64,000 nt of DNA, taken from Bacillus sp. AFS073361. GTDB taxonomy: Bacteria > Bacillota > Bacilli > Bacillales > Cytobacillaceae. Under the pieces are notes generated by a model. That model saw nothing but the letters and a program-made list of their open reading frames with translations. It was not told the origin of the DNA and searched no databases. The position numbers were made by a program, and so were the translations under genes. Location of the stretch: assembly GCF_002567005.1 (NCBI RefSeq), contig NZ_NUZU01000001.1, forward strand, positions 1 to 64,000, read 5' to 3'. This document shows positions 36,588 to 46,921 of this stretch, piece by piece. Numbering within the stretch: the first letter of the stretch is position 1; every line of letters starts with the position of its first letter.

Positions 36588-36665
36588 GAGCGAACCTCCT
36601 TGTTAAACCATTTGAAGATATAAGACACTCATTAGGTGCCTTATATGAATTTTTTATTTAAATAC

Positions 36666-36840
36666 GGTGTCCAGCTCCAATTTCGAAGGAGTCTTACTCC
36701 GAACGAAAGAAAAGCGTACCCTTTTCCTTCGTTCGAAGAGCGCCTTGGGGCTGTTTCAGCCCCTGGGGAAAAATAAACTACTTTTTCCCTTGGGGAAAAA
36801 TGAACCCTTTTTTCCTGGACAAGGCGCTTCGACTGGATTT
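36666..36840. repeat. Composite palindrome-rich intergenic repeat between mglB and mglA
   Basis: The stretch begins GTGTCCAGCTCCAA and ends GGCGCTTCGACTGG, ends that resemble a dispersed intergenic repeat of Bacillus-group genomes (GTGTCCAGCTCCAGCGCC ... AAGGCGCTT). Inside lie several dyads: GGGGCTG/CAGCCCC, GGAGT/ACTCC, CGAACGAA/TTCGTTCG, and two imperfect copies of a CCCTTGGGGAAAAAT block. It starts a few nt after the end of mglB and is not coding. Confidence 0.7.
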
Positions 36841-36845
36841 AGTTC

Positions 36846-37907
36846 TTATTTGTATGCGTCTTTACCCACTTGGATATTATCTTTTGTAATTTCAATGTAA
36901 GGAACACGTACGGCTTTATTATCATCAAGCTTCCATTCTGTTCCGTCTAATACGTCTTTACCGTTTGCTGCATTAGTTGCAAGCTCAATTGTTGCTTTAC
37001 CTTGGTTTTTAGCATCGTTTAAGACAGTACCCACCATTTTGCCCTTTTCAATCATTTCAAGTGCTTCTGGAATCGCGTCAACACCTACTACTGGCATGAA
37101 CTTATCGCCAGAGAAATAGCCTGCTTTTTCAAGAGAAGCAACAGCACCTAACGCCATGCCATCGTTGTTAGCAATAACAAACTCAATCTTGTCACTATAC
37201 TTAGCTAACCACGCATCCATTTTTTCAGTAGCTTTTGTTGCATCCCACATCGCAGTATCCATTGCTAATTCTTCTACTTGGATACCTTTTTCTTTTACAG
37301 TATCGACTGCAAATTTTGTACGTGCTTCTGCATCTGGGTGCCCTGGCTCACCTTTTAATAGCACGTATTGAAGTTTTCCATCTTTGTTTTTATCATATTT
37401 ATCTTTGTTAGCTTCCCAAGCTTTAGCAATCAGTTGACCTTGAAGAACACCTGATTCTGAAGAGGTCGTTCCAACATAGTAAGCTTTATCATAGCCCTTT
37501 AATACGCTTGCATCTGGCTCTTTGTTGAAGAAGATAACTGGAATATTTTTTGGCTTCGCTTTATCGATAATCGTTTGAGCCGCTTTTGGATCAACTAAGT
37601 TGATTGCTAGAGACTTAGCTCCTTTGGCAATAAGTGTATCCACTTGCTCAATTTGTTTTGCTTGGTCGTTTTGAGAGTCATTCAACATCAGCTTTGCTTT
37701 GCCATCTGCGGAAGTCTCCATTGCACGACGAACGTAGGACATAAAGTTGTCATCAAATTTGTAAATGGTTGCACCAACAGCCGGAAGACTGTTGTCCTTG
37801 CCTGATCCAGAATCCTTACCACTTGTCGAATCACTGCAGCCTGTTGCTAATAGAATACTAGATGCAACTGTTAAAGATAGAATTAACCCCTTTTTCTTTT
37901 TAAACAT
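36846..37907 (-). CDS. mglB: Galactose/glucose-binding lipoprotein MglB
   Basis: This 353-residue lipoprotein (lipobox LLATGC, Cys24) has a type I periplasmic-binding fold close to the glucose/galactose-binding protein Mgl[61 protein letters not shown] and [12 protein letters not shown] are all typical, including the residues that line the sugar site. It delivers sugar to MglAC and can report to signalling partners. AAAGGAG precedes the ATG. A cre-like dyad lies in its upstream region. Confidence 0.93.
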   Translation of the reverse strand: MFKKKKGLILSLTVASSILLATGCSDSTSGKDSGSGKDNSLPAVGATIYKFDDNFMSYVRRAMETSADGKAKLMLNDSQNDQAKQIEQVDTLIAKGAKSLAINLVDPKAAQTIIDKAKPKNIPVIFFNKEPDASVLKGYDKAYYVGTTSSESGVLQGQLIAKAWEANKDKYDKNKDGKLQYVLLKGEPGHPDAEARTKFAVDTVKEKGIQVEELAMDTAMWDATKATEKMDAWLAKYSDKIEFVIANNDGMALGAVASLEKAGYFSGDKFMPVVGVDAIPEALEMIEKGKMVGTVLNDAKNQGKATIELATNAANGKDVLDGTEWKLDDNKAVRVPYIEITKDNIQVGKDAYK

Positions 37908-37972
37908 GTTGTCATTCTCCTTTTACTATTTAGTAAGACCCTGGTAAGCAGCACATCGCTTCGCTAACCTTA

Positions 37973-37988
37973 GTGTAAGCCCTTACAC
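37973..37988. promoter_or_regulatory. Operator-like palindrome upstream of mglB
   Basis: GTGTAAGCCCTTACAC has perfect 7-bp arms. It differs from a palindromic cre (TGTAAGCGCTTACA) by one central base, so CcpA or the LacI-family regulator of the gal operon are candidates. It lies about 65 bp before the mglB start. Confidence 0.55.
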
Positions 37989-38023
37989 ATATGTTAGCAT
38001 GGAGGGATTCCCCTCAATAGGTC

Positions 38024-38075
38024 AAAAGTCTAGCACTAATTTGCGATTATCTAGACTTTTTTGCAAACGCTTTAT
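38024..38075. promoter_or_regulatory. Dyad and near-cre element upstream of mglB
   Basis: AAAAGTCTAG (38024-38033) and CTAGACTTTT (38051-38060) form a 10-bp dyad with 17 bp between the arms, followed by TGCAAACGCTTTAT (38062-38075), one mismatch from cre. It lies between the sensor system and mglB. The dyad could be a response regulator site or a plus-strand terminator (T-run present). Confidence 0.45.
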
Positions 38076-38101
38076 TTTAAAAAATTTCTTCTTTCCACTA
38101 A

Positions 38102-38132
38102 AAATAGACCAATCCACGAATGCAGATTGGTC
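38102..38132 (-). terminator. Terminator of the sensor operon
   Basis: GACCAATC (38107-38114) pairs with GATTGGTC (38125-38132), and the minus strand ends in ATTTTT. It lies 17 nt after the response regulator stop. Confidence 0.75.
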
Positions 38133-38148
38133 TCATAAGCAAGAAATA

Positions 38149-39735
38149 TTAGCCTACTGTTACTTTGCGAAATTCAGTTGGCGATAAGCCAGTGTGTTTC
38201 TTAAACACTCGGCTAAAATAGTTTGGGTCCTTATAGCCGATGGAGTAGCATATTTCCTTCAAACTTTTTCCCGGATCAACCATCTCAGCCTTAGCATGCT
38301 TAATTCTTATTTCCGTTAAATAATCAATAAAGGTCATTCCGAACCGATCCTTAAATAATTTACTAAAATAGAAAGGACTAAGTTCCACATATTCCGCTAC
38401 CTGTTCCAATGTAAGAGAATCAGCATAGTGAATTTCGATATATTCCTTTGCTTTATGCAGCATTCCCTTGGCATGATCATTTCTCCAAATCTGAACCTGA
38501 TGAACCACCGCCAATAAATGGGCTTTCCCTTTTTCGAAAATCGCCATAATATCTTCAGACTCTTCTATTGCAGGTGTTCGTTCATAGCTAATCCCTAAAT
38601 CATGAAGCATTCGTGAAACGAGAATAAACATCTCGTCAAAGGCTTTTTTTACTGAGGATCCTTTTATATTTTTATCCTCAGCCAGCATCTCTGCGAACGA
38701 TTCAAAAATGAACAATACTTGATTGACGTCTCCCTGTCTGACAGCCTCTAATAGCTTTTTCTCAATCTCTAATACTTTCGAAGAGGAGGACAGTTCAGCC
38801 GAGCCTTGTTTCACTGCAAATAAATACTTACGCTCAGGGGTCTTTGCCATCTGCTGCAAAGCCATAAGTGCTTCAAGATAGGACTTATTTAGCTCGTGGG
38901 CATGATTATATGGAAGTCCGACTCCAATCCTTAGCTCAGCATGATAACTCTTTTTTTCAAAAAGTCGGTTCAGGTTATCGATGACAGCCAGTGCATTAGT
39001 TTTAAAATGGACCTTTTCCGTTGCTTTTTTACAAAGGAATAAAACAGGTACTTGTGAATCTGTTAGCGGGCCAACCATCACTTCCTGTTTCATCATGGCA
39101 GAATTCAGGGTATCCTTAAGCCATAAATACCAGTTCTGCTTTTGATCTGCGGATAATTCAGTCATTCCTCTCGGCCGCAGCGAGAAAAGCATAATATACC
39201 CTGAAGTAATTTCTACCCCCAAGAGCTGGCCCCATTCATCAAAAGTGATATCCTGAACTTGATTTACTAAAACCGTCGATACCCATTCTTTTTGCGCGAT
39301 GGATACTGCACGATCCAGGTTATCTCGTAAACTTTGTTGTTCTTCTCGCTGTTTGCTTTCTTCAAGGATTTCAGCACAAACTCGCTCTAATGCCGCAAGT
39401 ATATCTTGCTTTCTGCTTGGTTTTAAGATGTATTCCTTAACCCCCTGCTGCATTACTTCTTTCGCATATTCAAATGTATTAAAGGCGGAAACCATAATAA
39501 ATCGAATCGAGGGATTGATTTTTTTTATAGCTTTGACCGCCTGTACACCATCAATCCCTGGCATTTTTATATCCATAAAAATAATATCTGGTCGGTGTTC
39601 CGTGGCCATTTCAATTGCGATTCTTCCATTGGGGGCTTCTCCAATGACCATTACGTCCTCCGAAGATCGGTTAATGATTTTCGTTAATGCCGTTCGCTCC
39701 AAAATTTCATCATCCACTATAAGTATTTTTAACAA
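38149..39735 (-). CDS. YesN-like response regulator with AraC DNA-binding domain
   Basis: This protein of about 528 residues has an N-terminal receiver (ILIVDDE, phospho-acceptor in IIFMDIKMPGIDG, Lys in YILKPSRK), a long middle region (about 130-415), and a C-terminal AraC module with two helix-turn-helices (LTLEQVAEYVELSPFYFSKLFKDR and IGYKDPNYFSRVFKKHTG). I choose TTG 39735, 8 nt from GGGGG; GTG 39741 is too close. The start overlaps the kinase gene by 26 nt. Likely target: the mgl operon downstream. Confidence 0.9.
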   Translation of the reverse strand: MLKILIVDDEILERTALTKIINRSSEDVMVIGEAPNGRIAIEMATEHRPDIIFMDIKMPGIDGVQAVKAIKKINPSIRFIMVSAFNTFEYAKEVMQQGVKEYILKPSRKQDILAALERVCAEILEESKQREEQQSLRDNLDRAVSIAQKEWVSTVLVNQVQDITFDEWGQLLGVEITSGYIMLFSLRPRGMTELSADQKQNWYLWLKDTLNSAMMKQEVMVGPLTDSQVPVLFLCKKATEKVHFKTNALAVIDNLNRLFEKKSYHAELRIGVGLPYNHAHELNKSYLEALMALQQMAKTPERKYLFAVKQGSAELSSSSKVLEIEKKLLEAVRQGDVNQVLFIFESFAEMLAEDKNIKGSSVKKAFDEMFILVSRMLHDLGISYERTPAIEESEDIMAIFEKGKAHLLAVVHQVQIWRNDHAKGMLHKAKEYIEIHYADSLTLEQVAEYVELSPFYFSKLFKDRFGMTFIDYLTEIRIKHAKAEMVDPGKSLKEICYSIGYKDPNYFSRVFKKHTGLSPTEFRKVTVG

Positions 39736-41194
39736 GTACACTTCCCCCTTTGGCGACGCCCGGAATTGTTAGTCTAAAATTTGTTCCGTACAGAGGCTTG
39801 GATTCAATTTCTACTATGTCATTTCGCTTATAAAAGAGCTGCAGCCTTCTAATCACATTTTTTACACCAATACCATTTGATTGACCTTTTGATTTATCCG
39901 GCTCGAACCCCTCTTCCAGTTCAGTACCTTCTACGTAAGTAAGTAATCTTTTTTTAGTGCTCTCATCCATCCCTGCCCCATTATCAATGACCTCCACATG
40001 GATCCGATCATTATGTTGGTAAATACGGAGCCTGATTACTCCATTCTCTTCGTAGGATTCTACTCCATGCATGAAGGCGTTTTCTACTAATGGCTGCAGA
40101 ATTAAACTAGGGATTTCAATATCCAGACAATCATCCTCGATCTCCGTTATAAATGAAATCCGTTCCCCGAACCGGGTTTGTTGGATATAAAAATACTCTT
40201 GGACAATTCTTACTTCTTCTCTTAATGTTGATGCTTTATCGAAATCAGTTAAGTTATACCGGAGTATCGCAGCCACGGCTTCTATTAATCTCGAAGTCTG
40301 TTCTGCTTCCTCCAAATACGCCATCTTTGAAACCGTATTCAACGTATTGAACAAAAAATGAGGATTAATTTGGTTTTGGAGGCTCCGTAACTCCAATTCT
40401 TTAAGTAGCTTATCCAATTCAGACTTTTGTTTAATTTCAGTGACTAGCTGACGTAAATTGGTTCTCATTTGATTGAAGGTTTCTGTTAGTGGCTTTAATT
40501 CATCTTTTGTTGTAACCTTAATATCCTCACCGGATAAATTCCCCTTTGAAATTTGCTTTGCAGCCGCAGATAACAGACTAATTGGTTTTGTAATCCCGCC
40601 AGAAATCCAGAGGGCAAGCAAGGTACTAAGGAAAAAAGCTGCTGCAAATAGTGAGATGGACAATAGTTTATAGTAATGGTTCTGCTTCTCCATTTGAGCA
40701 TAAAATTTTTGATAGTCAGTCAGTTTATTATTTAATAGTGCCAGCGTTCTCTCTTGGAGAAAGGAGGCGATTTTCAAAACTCCATTAAAATGATTGGAAT
40801 AACTGTTTATATCATCCTTCTCGAAAGCACCTACCGTTGCATCGCATTCATCTAAAAAGCTATCAATCATGTTTTTATAATTAATATATGAAATATCATG
40901 ATTGTCCATTTCTTCATTAAGCCGCTTTTGGTCAGTAATTAACTTGAGCTTTTCCTTCTTATAATCACTTAGATAAGACGTTTCCTTATCTAAAAGATAG
41001 CCACGCAGATTTTCGGTAATCAAATTTGTTCTCTTTGAGATATCATTGAGAAGCAGAAATCGTTCAAAACTATCGTCATATTCCATAACTAACTTCTCAC
41101 TGCTTTTATAGAAAAAGAAGCCGACAGATGTTAACAACACTACTAGGACAATGAAGTATAGGAGTAATTTCGAGCGAATTTTAAATAATCTCAT
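39710..41194 (-). CDS. YesM-like sensor histidine kinase
   Basis: This 494-residue membrane kinase has a first transmembrane helix (about 10-30), a helical extracellular domain rich in Asp/Lys (about 35-170), a second helix (about 175-197), a HAMP domain (ITKPISLLSAAAKQISKGNL) and the HisKA_7TM-free LytS/YesM-type kinase core with the phospho-acceptor in NQINPHFLFNTLNT and the ATP-binding NGAGMD and GIGVKNVIRRL. It overlaps the upstream sugar-binding protein gene by 4 nt (ATGA), so the two are coupled. Partner of the AraC-type response regulator. Confidence 0.9.
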   Translation of the reverse strand: MRLFKIRSKLLLYFIVLVVLLTSVGFFFYKSSEKLVMEYDDSFERFLLLNDISKRTNLITENLRGYLLDKETSYLSDYKKEKLKLITDQKRLNEEMDNHDISYINYKNMIDSFLDECDATVGAFEKDDINSYSNHFNGVLKIASFLQERTLALLNNKLTDYQKFYAQMEKQNHYYKLLSISLFAAAFFLSTLLALWISGGITKPISLLSAAAKQISKGNLSGEDIKVTTKDELKPLTETFNQMRTNLRQLVTEIKQKSELDKLLKELELRSLQNQINPHFLFNTLNTVSKMAYLEEAEQTSRLIEAVAAILRYNLTDFDKASTLREEVRIVQEYFYIQQTRFGERISFITEIEDDCLDIEIPSLILQPLVENAFMHGVESYEENGVIRLRIYQHNDRIHVEVIDNGAGMDESTKKRLLTYVEGTELEEGFEPDKSKGQSNGIGVKNVIRRLQLFYKRNDIVEIESKPLYGTNFRLTIPGVAKGGSVLVKNTYSG

Positions 41195-42192
41195 TTTCTC
41201 TCTCCCCTTCGGTCCAGATGACTTAAGGGCAAATCCCCAACTCTTAGAATCTTCGTATTCGTATGGACGATAGGGTTAACGGATTTTCCTTCAATATGAT
41301 CGATCATCATTATTACAGCCCGATACCCCATTTCATAGGGCTCCTGCACTACAGTTGCGTTTATGGTTCCTCTGCGGATGTATTCCAATGTTTCTGGTAA
41401 GGTATCGAATCCAACAATATACATTTTTCCAGGTTTAACGAATTTATCGACTACTTGGGCAATCCCAATACCGTCTAATGCACTTGTCCCGAAAAAGGCA
41501 TTGACCTCTGGATGGTCCTTCATAATCTGATACGCCTTTTCTGCCGCTTGGACTCTGCTAATTTCGGATTCTACTACATCGATAATATGAATGCCTTTTT
41601 CTCCTTTAACCGCATCTTGAAAGCCTTTTACCCGCTGTTTCTGATGGTTTGCATAAAATCTTCCAGTAATAATTGCGACATTAGCCTTTCCTTTTGTATC
41701 TTGAATCAATGCCTTTCCAGCGAGAAATCCAGAATAATAATTATCCGTGCCAATATATGCAAGTCGTTTACTATTCGCAGCATCTGTATCGACAGTGATG
41801 ACTGGAATCCCGCTAGAAACTACTCGGTTAATTAGTGGAGTAAATTGTTCATCACTCAATCCTTGTGTTAAGATTCCATCCACCTTAGAGGCCGCTGACA
41901 TTTCAATCGTCTTTAAATGGTCTTCAATATTCCCTTGATTAGGCCCTGCATATTCCAACAGGACACCATATTTATCTGCAGCCGCTTTTGCACCTTGCTC
42001 TACAAGTCTCCAATATTCATTATCTAGCTCTTCAGGGACTAGAACAAAATGATAGTTATACTCTTTAGATTGCTTTTTCTCTGCAGGCAAATCATGCGTA
42101 AGGACCTTCGACCCATAAAAAACCGCAAATGAGCAGCTTACCACGAAGAATACAGCTCCAAAAATATATGCCAGCACCGATAACCTGCTCAT
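41191..42192 (-). CDS. Membrane-anchored sugar-binding protein of a sensory system
   Basis: This 333-residue RbsB/MglB-like protein (type I fold; HFVLVPEELDNEYWRLVEQGA, GIPVITVDTDA, YIGTDNYYSGFLAG, VGFDTLPETLEYIRRG) has a single N-terminal hydrophobic segment (about 6-27) and no clear lipobox, so it is probably anchored with the binding domain outside. It is first in an overlapping three-gene operon with the kinase and response regulator, and likely presents the bound sugar to the kinase. Galactose or a related sugar is likely from the neighbourhood. Confidence 0.88.
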   Translation of the reverse strand: MSRLSVLAYIFGAVFFVVSCSFAVFYGSKVLTHDLPAEKKQSKEYNYHFVLVPEELDNEYWRLVEQGAKAAADKYGVLLEYAGPNQGNIEDHLKTIEMSAASKVDGILTQGLSDEQFTPLINRVVSSGIPVITVDTDAANSKRLAYIGTDNYYSGFLAGKALIQDTKGKANVAIITGRFYANHQKQRVKGFQDAVKGEKGIHIIDVVESEISRVQAAEKAYQIMKDHPEVNAFFGTSALDGIGIAQVVDKFVKPGKMYIVGFDTLPETLEYIRRGTINATVVQEPYEMGYRAVIMMIDHIEGKSVNPIVHTNTKILRVGDLPLSHLDRRGERK

Positions 42193-42266
42193 GAATCCGC
42201 TCCCATTCCTGTACCTATCTAGTTACAAACATTATACGGAACATCCCATATTTCGACAATGGCAAA

Positions 42267-42295
42267 AGAACTCATCAAATTTTTTGATGAGTTCT
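42267..42295 (-). terminator. Terminator of the gal operon
   Basis: A perfect 13-bp inverted repeat (42267-42279 and 42283-42295) with a 3-nt loop is followed on the minus strand by TTT after the stem. It lies 6 nt beyond the regulator stop. Confidence 0.8.
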
Positions 42296-42300
42296 CTTCT

Positions 42301-43296
<996 letters not shown>

Positions 43297-44355
43297 TCAG
43301 TCTCCTAATGTATTAGCAAAAAAACGATACACTGTTCTGGAATGGTATACTTCCTCTTGATTTAAAATGACTGAAGGAAACTCTGGATGATGGATGGCAT
43401 CAGGAAACCCTTGCGTTTCCAGGCAAACACCCAAATAATTCTCCGCTCTGACACCTGAAATAGAATAAGGACCTTCTAGAAAATTCCCTGTATAAAGGAC
43501 AACGCATGGCTGATCGGTCGTAATAAGAAGCGAGCGGCCGCTTTCTTCGTCGCTTAGAATCATCGTATTTTCTCCCTCTTGTCTAAAAACAAGTGGGTGG
43601 TCGTAACCTTTTCCGACAAGTACGTTTTGCGGATAAGATGAATTCAGCCCAGAACTCAACCTTCTGCCATACTTAAAATCAAAGGGGGTATTTTTAGAAT
43701 CAATCAACTTACCAGTAGGGATAAGATCGTCTCTCAACTCTAAAAATCGATCACTATCTACCTTAAGAATGTGTTCCGAACAATCTCTTTTTATATTCCC
43801 ACTTAAATTAAAATACGAGTGATTCGTTAAGTTGACTAACGTTTTTTGATCAGTTTTACTTTCGTAGGAAATATCGAGTTCATTTTTATTATTTAGAATG
43901 TACGTAACAGTGGTGTCTAGATTGCCAGGATAGCCTTCTTCTCCATCTGGACTGTGATAGAAAAACTTCAGCCCGACAGCATTTTCTTTCTCAATAATTT
44001 CAGTTTTCCAAATCACAGAGTTAAAACCCTTCTTGCCTCCGTGCAGATGATTGGGGTAGTTATTGTCTGCAAGCTGATATTCTTTCCCGTCCAATTCGAA
44101 ACTTGCACCGCCAATTCTTCCGGCAACCCGGCCGCAAACTGCACCGAAATAAGGTGACCATTCTGTGTAATCTTCGAAGTTATCAAAACCAAGTACTACA
44201 TTTTCAAAGTTTCCATGTCGGTCAGGGACGATGATTTTCGTAATGACACAACCAAAATTCAGACAAGAGACCTCCATGCCATAATCGTTGACTAAAGTAT
44301 ATTCTGTAACGGACTCTCCCTCGTAACTGCCGAATATTCTATCTAATATTTTCAT
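43297..44355 (-). CDS. galM: Aldose 1-epimerase (galactose mutarotase), first copy
   Basis: This 352-residue enzyme interconverts alpha and beta anomers of galactose so that galactokinase can use them. Motifs of the family are visible: NYPNHLHGGKKGFN (catalytic His), TNHSYFNLSGN (second His) and CLETQGFPDA with the catalytic Glu. I start at ATG 44355, 8 nt from GGAG; the frame could open at GTG 44364. Fourth gene of the Leloir operon. A second, similar galM lies near 50 kb. Confidence 0.92.
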   Translation of the reverse strand: MKILDRIFGSYEGESVTEYTLVNDYGMEVSCLNFGCVITKIIVPDRHGNFENVVLGFDNFEDYTEWSPYFGAVCGRVAGRIGGASFELDGKEYQLADNNYPNHLHGGKKGFNSVIWKTEIIEKENAVGLKFFYHSPDGEEGYPGNLDTTVTYILNNKNELDISYESKTDQKTLVNLTNHSYFNLSGNIKRDCSEHILKVDSDRFLELRDDLIPTGKLIDSKNTPFDFKYGRRLSSGLNSSYPQNVLVGKGYDHPLVFRQEGENTMILSDEESGRSLLITTDQPCVVLYTGNFLEGPYSISGVRAENYLGVCLETQGFPDAIHHPEFPSVILNQEEVYHSRTVYRFFANTLGD

Positions 44356-44435
44356 CGATATCACTCCATATTTTTCAGAAAGTAGTTAATTACAGTTTCC
44401 CCTTACACTAAAATCCCAAAATTCGATTCATTTTT

Positions 44436-45920
44436 TTATAAAGAAGTGATAAAACGCTGGAATCCTGCGTTCCCTGCCTCATCCCGCTTAAACACACCTG
44501 CGTCTTCCAAGACTCTTAAGAATTTCTTTCCTACTTCTTCTCTCACAAGGCGTTCGACATTCGCTTCATTAGCAATATCTTGATAGCGTGCTTTTAGCGC
44601 TTCTGCCCAGGTTAAATGGTAATCTGCTACATCTGATGCTTTACTTAGGATGTAATTTTCTACTTCTCCGAGTTCAGCCTTTAATCGTGCAGGTAAAACA
44701 GCCAGCCCCATTACTTCAATTAGGCCGATATTTTCCTTTTTAATATGATGGACATCGGCATGTGGGTGGAAAATACCCAGCGGATGCTCCTCACTTGTTC
44801 GATTATTACGAAGCACCAAGTCCAGTTCAAAAACACCTCCATTTTTCCGGGCAATCGGGGTCACTGTATTATGCGGCGTCTCTCCGGTCCTCGCCAAAAT
44901 TTCAAGCGTCGCATCACTGTAATTTTTCCATTGCTCAAAAATATGTGAACCCGCTTCAACAAGCGCGCTTATTGAAGCAGAACGGAGGCGAATAACTGAC
45001 ATCGGCCATTTAACCACGGAACAATCTACGTCTGGATAACCAGCCATATTAAATGTCCAGTCATCATCGGCTTTCGCCATCGCAAATTGATAATTCCCAC
45101 CTTGATAATGATCATGGGTTAAAATCGAACCGCCGACAATTGGCAGGTCCGCATTTGAGCCCACAAAGTAATGCGGAAATTGTTCAACAAAGCTCAATAA
45201 CCGTAAAAAAGACGAGGCACTAACGACCATATCGGTATGTTTTTCTGATAGGACAATACAATGCTCATTGTAATACACATACGGTGAATATTGGAAGTAC
45301 CACGGCTGATCTAATAGATTGATGCGAATCATTCGGTGATTGGAGCGGGCCGGGTGACCGACTCTGCCTGCGTATCCCTCATTTTCAACACAGAGCAGAC
45401 ATTTCGGATAATCCGTTTTTTGCACTGACAGCTCGAGTGCGATACTTCTAGGATCCTTTTCAGGCTTTGATAAATTAATCGTAATATCAAGTTCACCATA
45501 TTCTGTGGCGGTTTTATACTCGATATTGTTACGAATACGCTTCATTTGAATGTAATTGTTATTTTTACTTAACTCATAAAAATACTCGGTTGCTTCCTTT
45601 GGATCTTGCGTATATTTTTCATAAAACACTTGATTGATAGTGGATGGGCGTGCAGTAAAACAGTTCATTATTTTACTTGAAAAAATCTCTTTTTCATCAA
45701 ATAAATCTTCAATGACCCCTTGATTGCAGGCATAGTCCACGATTAATTCAAGTAAATCTGGGATTTCAAAGTGATTGCTCTCCGCTAGTTCCTCTTCCTT
45801 AAACTCAGTTAGCTTAAGCAATGCCAAAATTTGATTGCGCGCATAGATTTCATCTTCCCGCTCGATTAATTGAGTGGTAATAGCTTGATTAATTAATTGT
45901 TGTATAAGTTGATAAATCAT
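44436..45920 (-). CDS. galT: UDP-glucose--hexose-1-phosphate uridylyltransferase GalT (type 2)
   Basis: This enzyme exchanges galactose 1-phosphate with UDP-glucose to give glucose 1-phosphate and UDP-galactose. At 494 residues it is the Firmicute-type GalT, longer than the ~350-residue enterobacterial form. The motifs GGSILTHDHYQGGNYQF (active-site histidines) and RNNRTSEEHPLGIFHPHADVHHIK are conserved. GAGGGGATC precedes the ATG. It lies 11 nt after galE. Confidence 0.95.
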   Translation of the reverse strand: MIYQLIQQLINQAITTQLIEREDEIYARNQILALLKLTEFKEEELAESNHFEIPDLLELIVDYACNQGVIEDLFDEKEIFSSKIMNCFTARPSTINQVFYEKYTQDPKEATEYFYELSKNNNYIQMKRIRNNIEYKTATEYGELDITINLSKPEKDPRSIALELSVQKTDYPKCLLCVENEGYAGRVGHPARSNHRMIRINLLDQPWYFQYSPYVYYNEHCIVLSEKHTDMVVSASSFLRLLSFVEQFPHYFVGSNADLPIVGGSILTHDHYQGGNYQFAMAKADDDWTFNMAGYPDVDCSVVKWPMSVIRLRSASISALVEAGSHIFEQWKNYSDATLEILARTGETPHNTVTPIARKNGGVFELDLVLRNNRTSEEHPLGIFHPHADVHHIKKENIGLIEVMGLAVLPARLKAELGEVENYILSKASDVADYHLTWAEALKARYQDIANEANVERLVREEVGKKFLRVLEDAGVFKRDEAGNAGFQRFITSL

Positions 45921-45931
45921 TATGATCCCCT

Positions 45932-46921
45932 CTATTTCTGATATCCATTAGGGTGATGCTGATGCCAGTTCCAGGCATTACTGATAATTTGTTGAATCGA
46001 TGTTCTTACAGGATTCCATCCCAACACCTTTTGTGCTTTTTCCGAAGAGGCAATTAACGTACTCGGGTCACCCGATCGACGCTCACCGATTCTCACAGGA
46101 ATATCAATACCCGTCACTTCTTTAGCCGTCTCAACAATTTCTTTTACCGAGAATCCTTTGCTTGAGCCAAGATTGAAAACATTACTCTGACCGCCATTTT
46201 GTAAATAGCGGAGGGCTAATATGTGGGCATCAATTAAGTCCTCGACATGAATATAATCTCGGACACAAGTGCCATCTGCCGTATCATAATCCTCACCAAA
46301 TATCGTCACTGCTGGTCTTTTCCCAAGTGCTGCCTCCAGAACAACTGGAATCAGGTGAGTTTCCGGGTTATGGTCCTCCCCAATTTGTCCGTCACTTCTT
46401 GCTGACGCCACGTTAAAATAGCGAAGCGAAACATAGTTAAGGTCAAAAGCCTTTTCACACCAAGCCATCATTTTCTCCATAGCTAGTTTGGTTTCGCCAT
46501 ACGTATTCGTTGGAACGGTTGCAGCCTCCTCTGTAACCGGGACAACTTTTTGCTCTCCATATACCGCGGCGGTTGAAGAAAAAACGATATGCTTAATGCC
46601 AAACTCTTTCATCATTTCAAGCACGATTTGTGTTCCGTAGACATTGTTATCAAAGTATTTTAACGGTTCAACCATCGACTCTCCGACAAGGGAATTCGCG
46701 GCGAAGTGCAAAATCGCTTCAATACTTTCTTTTTCAAAAACAGAACGCATAAACTCGCGGCTGCGGATATCTCCCCTATAAAAATTAGCCTTTGGATGAA
46801 CTGCCTCCTCATGGCCCGTTTGCAAATTATCGATGACAACGACTGAATACCCTTGATCAAGTAACTGGTATACAGCGTGTGAACCGACATAGCCTGCACC
46901 GCCTAACACAAGAATACTCAT
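45932..46921 (-). CDS. galE: UDP-glucose 4-epimerase
   Basis: This 329-residue extended SDR enzyme interconverts UDP-galactose and UDP-glucose. Visible features are the NAD motif GGAGYVGSH (7-15), the catalytic Ser region FSSTAAVYGE, Tyr-Lys in NTYGETKLAME and the C-terminal RRSGDPSTLIA that binds UDP-sugar. GGAGGAG lies 8 nt before the ATG. Its start abuts the galK stop with no gap. Confidence 0.96.
   Translation of the reverse strand: MSILVLGGAGYVGSHAVYQLLDQGYSVVVIDNLQTGHEEAVHPKANFYRGDIRSREFMRSVFEKESIEAILHFAANSLVGESMVEPLKYFDNNVYGTQIVLEMMKEFGIKHIVFSSTAAVYGEQKVVPVTEEAATVPTNTYGETKLAMEKMMAWCEKAFDLNYVSLRYFNVASARSDGQIGEDHNPETHLIPVVLEAALGKRPAVTIFGEDYDTADGTCVRDYIHVEDLIDAHILALRYLQNGGQSNVFNLGSSKGFSVKEIVETAKEVTGIDIPVRIGERRSGDPSTLIASSEKAQKVLGWNPVRTSIQQIISNAWNWHQHHPNGYQK

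Noticed and set aside
39299-39772. 157-codon plus-strand frame over the response regulator
   Set aside because: Antisense to receiver and linker codons; hydrophobic content follows from the opposite strand.
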